Assembly: GCA_946481585.1 (NCBI GenBank) | Contig: CAMLOF010000144.1 | Span: 1 to 7,725, forward strand | Length of the DNA stretch: 7,725 nt | Direction of reading: 5' to 3' | Origin: an uncultured Macromonas sp. | GTDB lineage: Bacteria > Pseudomonadota > Gammaproteobacteria > Burkholderiales > Burkholderiaceae | In this document: positions 6,543 through 7,725 of the stretch, piece after piece | How the letters are laid out: every line of letters starts with the position of its first letter | Position numbering within the stretch: the stretch's first letter is position 1 | Notes under the pieces: generated by a model | What the model saw: only the letters and a program-made list of their open reading frames with translations | Told to the model about the DNA's origin: nothing | Database searches by the model: none | Program-made: the position numbers and the translations under genes

Positions 6543-6576
6543 GGTGTTCTCGCTTGGCAAATGGGGTTGAATGGGC

Positions 6577-6599
6577 GCGCGGACGCATGCCGCCCGCGC
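6577..6599 (-). other. GC hairpin in the leader of the acyl-CoA dehydrogenase gene
   Basis: GCGCGG (6577-6582) and CCGCGC (6594-6599) can pair around an 11-base loop that itself contains the palindrome GCATGC. No U-tract follows on the minus strand. The rest of the gap upstream (6600-6658) contains three copies of GGCGCT (6644, 6655, 6662) and no recognisable promoter. Six GC pairs in such GC-rich sequence may be chance. Confidence 0.2.
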
Positions 6600-6658
6600 T
6601 GCTGCAGGGTGCTTGTGTGCTGGAAGCGGCGCCGCCGGGTAGGGGCGCTGCTTGGGCG

Positions 6659-6730
6659 CTAGGCGCTGCTGAACCAGCGCGCGCCAAAGAAGAAGGGCAG
6701 GCGCGAAAGGGTGTCGAAGCGCACGAGCAT
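6659..6730 (-). CDS. Possible 23-residue small ORF after the TIM-barrel gene
   Basis: The ATG at 6730 lies five bases past the TIM-barrel stop codon, and the ORF ends at a TAG at 6659. The bases AAGGGTGA, which include that stop codon, form a fair Shine-Dalgarno sequence five bases before the ATG, so the two could be translationally coupled. Of the 23 sense codons, 21 end in G or C, like the real genes around it. The peptide has a basic start (MLVRFDTLSR) and an aromatic tail (LPFFFGARWFSSA). I do not recognise it. It may be a real micro-protein, a leader peptide for the dehydrogenase gene, a decayed remnant of a longer gene, or chance. Confidence 0.3.
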   Translation of the reverse strand: MLVRFDTLSRLPFFFGARWFSSA

Positions 6731-6735
6731 GTTGG

Positions 6736-7560
6736 TCACCCTTGCAGGTACGGGCGGCTAGCGGCCAGGCAGGTGGCGGCCCACTCGTCCACGCTCTGGG
6801 TTTTTTCGCGTTCCAGGTGCACCACTTCCACGCTGATGGGCAGGTCGGCGGGCAGGGCCTGGAACAGTCCGTGCAGGTCGATGTTGCCTTCGCCCGGCAG
6901 CAGCCGTTCGCAGCGGGCGGTGTGGATCATCTGCTCGGTGGTGAAGTGTGTGCCAGCCTCGGCATCGCAGATCTGGGCGTAGTGCAGCAGTTCGCGTGGG
7001 ATGGCGCGGATGTCGTCGAGCGTGGTGTGCGAGCGGCCGAAGTGCAGCGCGTCTACCAGGATGCCTGCGTTGGCCGGGGTGCCTGCATTGCGCACGATGC
7101 GCAGGGCGGACTGGGCGTTGGGCACGGCGGTCCAGGGCATGAATTCCAGGTCGGCTGTCATGCCGTAGGGGGCCATCACTTCGCACAGGCGGGCGTAGTT
7201 GGCGGTGAGGCGGGCTTCGTCGGTGTCGTCACCGGCCACGAGGATGGCCTTGGCCTTGAGCGCGGCGCCTGCGTCGTAGAGGGCGTCCCAGGTGTGGGGG
7301 GTGAAGTCGGCGCCAATGCGGATGATTTCCAGGTCGAACACGCCCACACCGGTGTCGCGTTGCACGGCCAGGGTTTCGCGCAGCACGTCAGGCTGGCCCA
7401 GCAGGTGTTGCTGCGGTGCGCCGGGCGCGTTGGGCCACAGGCGCAGGCCGACGAAGCCGTAGCCTTGGCGTGCGGCCACGGCGATGGCTTCTGCGGGTGT
7501 GCAGCGGTGGGAGCTCAGGTAGGCCAGGGATAGGGCTCGGGTGTCGTCCTGCTTTGTCAT
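6736..7560 (-). CDS. Sugar phosphate isomerase/epimerase-like TIM-barrel protein (xylose isomerase-like fold)
   Basis: This 274-residue cytoplasmic protein matches the xylose isomerase-like TIM barrel (AP endonuclease 2 superfamily), whose members use a divalent metal to isomerise, epimerise or dehydrate sugar-like and keto-acid substrates. Likely metal or substrate residues sit at the ends of the barrel strands: E139 in TADLEFMPW, D170 and H173 in LVDALHFGRS, Q196 and D199 in AQICDA, R219 and E224 in ERLLPGEG, and E245 in ISVEVV. Length is normal for hydroxypyruvate isomerase- or IolE-like members. The ATG overlaps the end of an upstream reading frame (ATGA) and has AAGGA five bases upstream. 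It is probably in one operon with the dehydrogenase and CoA-transferase, though a gap of about 190 bases leaves room for a separate promoter. The exact reaction is not evident; IolE-, Hyi- and dehydroshikimate dehydratase-like roles remain possible. Confidence 0.88.
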   Translation of the reverse strand: MTKQDDTRALSLAYLSSHRCTPAEAIAVAARQGYGFVGLRLWPNAPGAPQQHLLGQPDVLRETLAVQRDTGVGVFDLEIIRIGADFTPHTWDALYDAGAALKAKAILVAGDDTDEARLTANYARLCEVMAPYGMTADLEFMPWTAVPNAQSALRIVRNAGTPANAGILVDALHFGRSHTTLDDIRAIPRELLHYAQICDAEAGTHFTTEQMIHTARCERLLPGEGNIDLHGLFQALPADLPISVEVVHLEREKTQSVDEWAATCLAASRPYLQG

Positions 7561-7724
7561 GGTTGTCCTTGTTCTATGCGGGTTGGCGGGCCGAGGCTTG
7601 TTTCGTGCCCAGGTGTTTGGGGGCCAAGGCGTGTGCGCCCAGGGGCTGGCGCTTCAACGAGGTGGCCGGTGCTGTGCACCGGCTCCCCTGCGATGCTCGA
7701 TGCCGTGGCCACGCGGCGGAACTC
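7557..7724 (-). CDS. C-terminal end of an unidentified upstream gene (cut by window edge)
   Basis: A minus-strand frame is open from the window edge through 55 codons to a TGA at 7557, overlapping the TIM-barrel ATG as ATGA. Its first 22 codons have strong G/C third positions (translation begins EFRRVATASSIAGEP), and its tail contains EAPAPG followed by RLGPQT, faintly like the end of a CaiB/BaiF family III CoA-transferase. A second minus frame, ending with TAG at 7574, is also open to the edge and has better third-position G/C in its last 30 codons (SLKRQPLGAHALAPKHLG). Either one could be real, or a frameshift joins them, or the stretch is non-coding. Family assignment is not secure. Confidence 0.3.
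   Translation of the reverse strand, partial: EFRRVATASSIAGEPVHSTGHLVEAPAPGRTRLGPQTPGHETSLGPPTRIEQGQP
7665..7683. other. Perfect 8-bp stem hairpin near the right edge
   Basis: GCCGGTGC (7665-7672), a three-base loop TGT, and GCACCGGC (7676-7683) form a perfect inverted repeat. No T-run follows on either strand, so it is not a standard terminator. It falls inside the possible coding frame before the TIM-barrel gene, so it may be either coding sequence or a structure in an untranslated stretch. Confidence 0.4.
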
Positions 7725-7725
7725 G

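Noticed and set aside
6543..6560. A TTG start at 6560 for the acyl-CoA dehydrogenase, adding six residues.
   Set aside because: There is no Shine-Dalgarno sequence before it, and the family usually starts at the MDFSLNDEQ position.
5112..6662. A 516-codon plus-strand open frame opposite the acyl-CoA dehydrogenase and the start of the CoA-transferase gene.
   Set aside because: It is antisense to two well-recognised enzymes; its product is rich in His, Ala, Val and Gly with no family resemblance, as expected from the mirror of high-GC third positions.
6742..7533. A 263-codon plus-strand open frame opposite the TIM-barrel gene.
   Set aside because: It is an antisense shadow with Gly/Val/His-rich composition and no recognisable motifs, while the minus frame has clear family features.
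7693..7725. A plus-strand ATG at 7693 that could open a gene running out of the window.
   Set aside because: Only 11 codons are visible, without a ribosome site or promoter, so nothing supports it.

Overview
The window looks like a chromosomal segment of a high-GC betaproteobacterium. Strong G/C preference at third codon positions, TRAP transporter genes, a CoA-transferase and an acyl-CoA dehydrogenase all suggest Burkholderiales, perhaps Comamonadaceae. That placement is inferred from composition and gene content; there is no rRNA or other marker gene here. I see no phage, transposon, CRISPR or RNA-gene signature.

Layout. Almost everything lies on the minus strand. Positions 1-2134 hold a tripartite (TRAP) organic-acid uptake system in transcriptional order dctQ (1598-2134), dctM (309-1586) and dctP (1-219, cut by the window edge). 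A perfect 12-bp-stem hairpin lies between dctM and dctP. Just upstream, in the same direction, is a TetR-family regulator (2249-2941). The gap between the regulator and dctQ is the one AT-rich patch of the window; it carries a -10-like box beside a perfect inverted repeat. One gene runs on the plus strand, divergent from the regulator: a 234-residue protein (3047-3751) that appears to be two EthD/Dabb-like ferredoxin-fold halves.

Convergent with that gene is a minus-strand catabolic run. It starts with the 3' end of an unidentified gene at the right edge (after 7557), followed by a xylose-isomerase-like TIM-barrel protein (6736-7560), a possible 23-residue small ORF (6659-6730), an acyl-CoA dehydrogenase (5382-6542) and a two-domain family I CoA-transferase (3774-5369). 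The last two are 12 bases apart and surely co-transcribed. The TIM-barrel gene is separated from the dehydrogenase by about 190 bases.

How they may work together (inference): the TRAP system imports a carboxylic acid, the CoA-transferase activates it by moving CoA from another acyl-CoA, and the dehydrogenase introduces or reduces a carbon-carbon double bond. The TIM-barrel protein and the EthD-like protein would act on a precursor or intermediate, with the TetR protein sensing the acid or its CoA ester. The substrate cannot be read from the sequence. The clearest oddities are the dctM-dctP hairpin, an Asp in the usual catalytic-Glu position of the dehydrogenase, the coding-like small ORF, the inverted repeat at the transporter promoter region, and a regulator promoter that would make a leaderless message.
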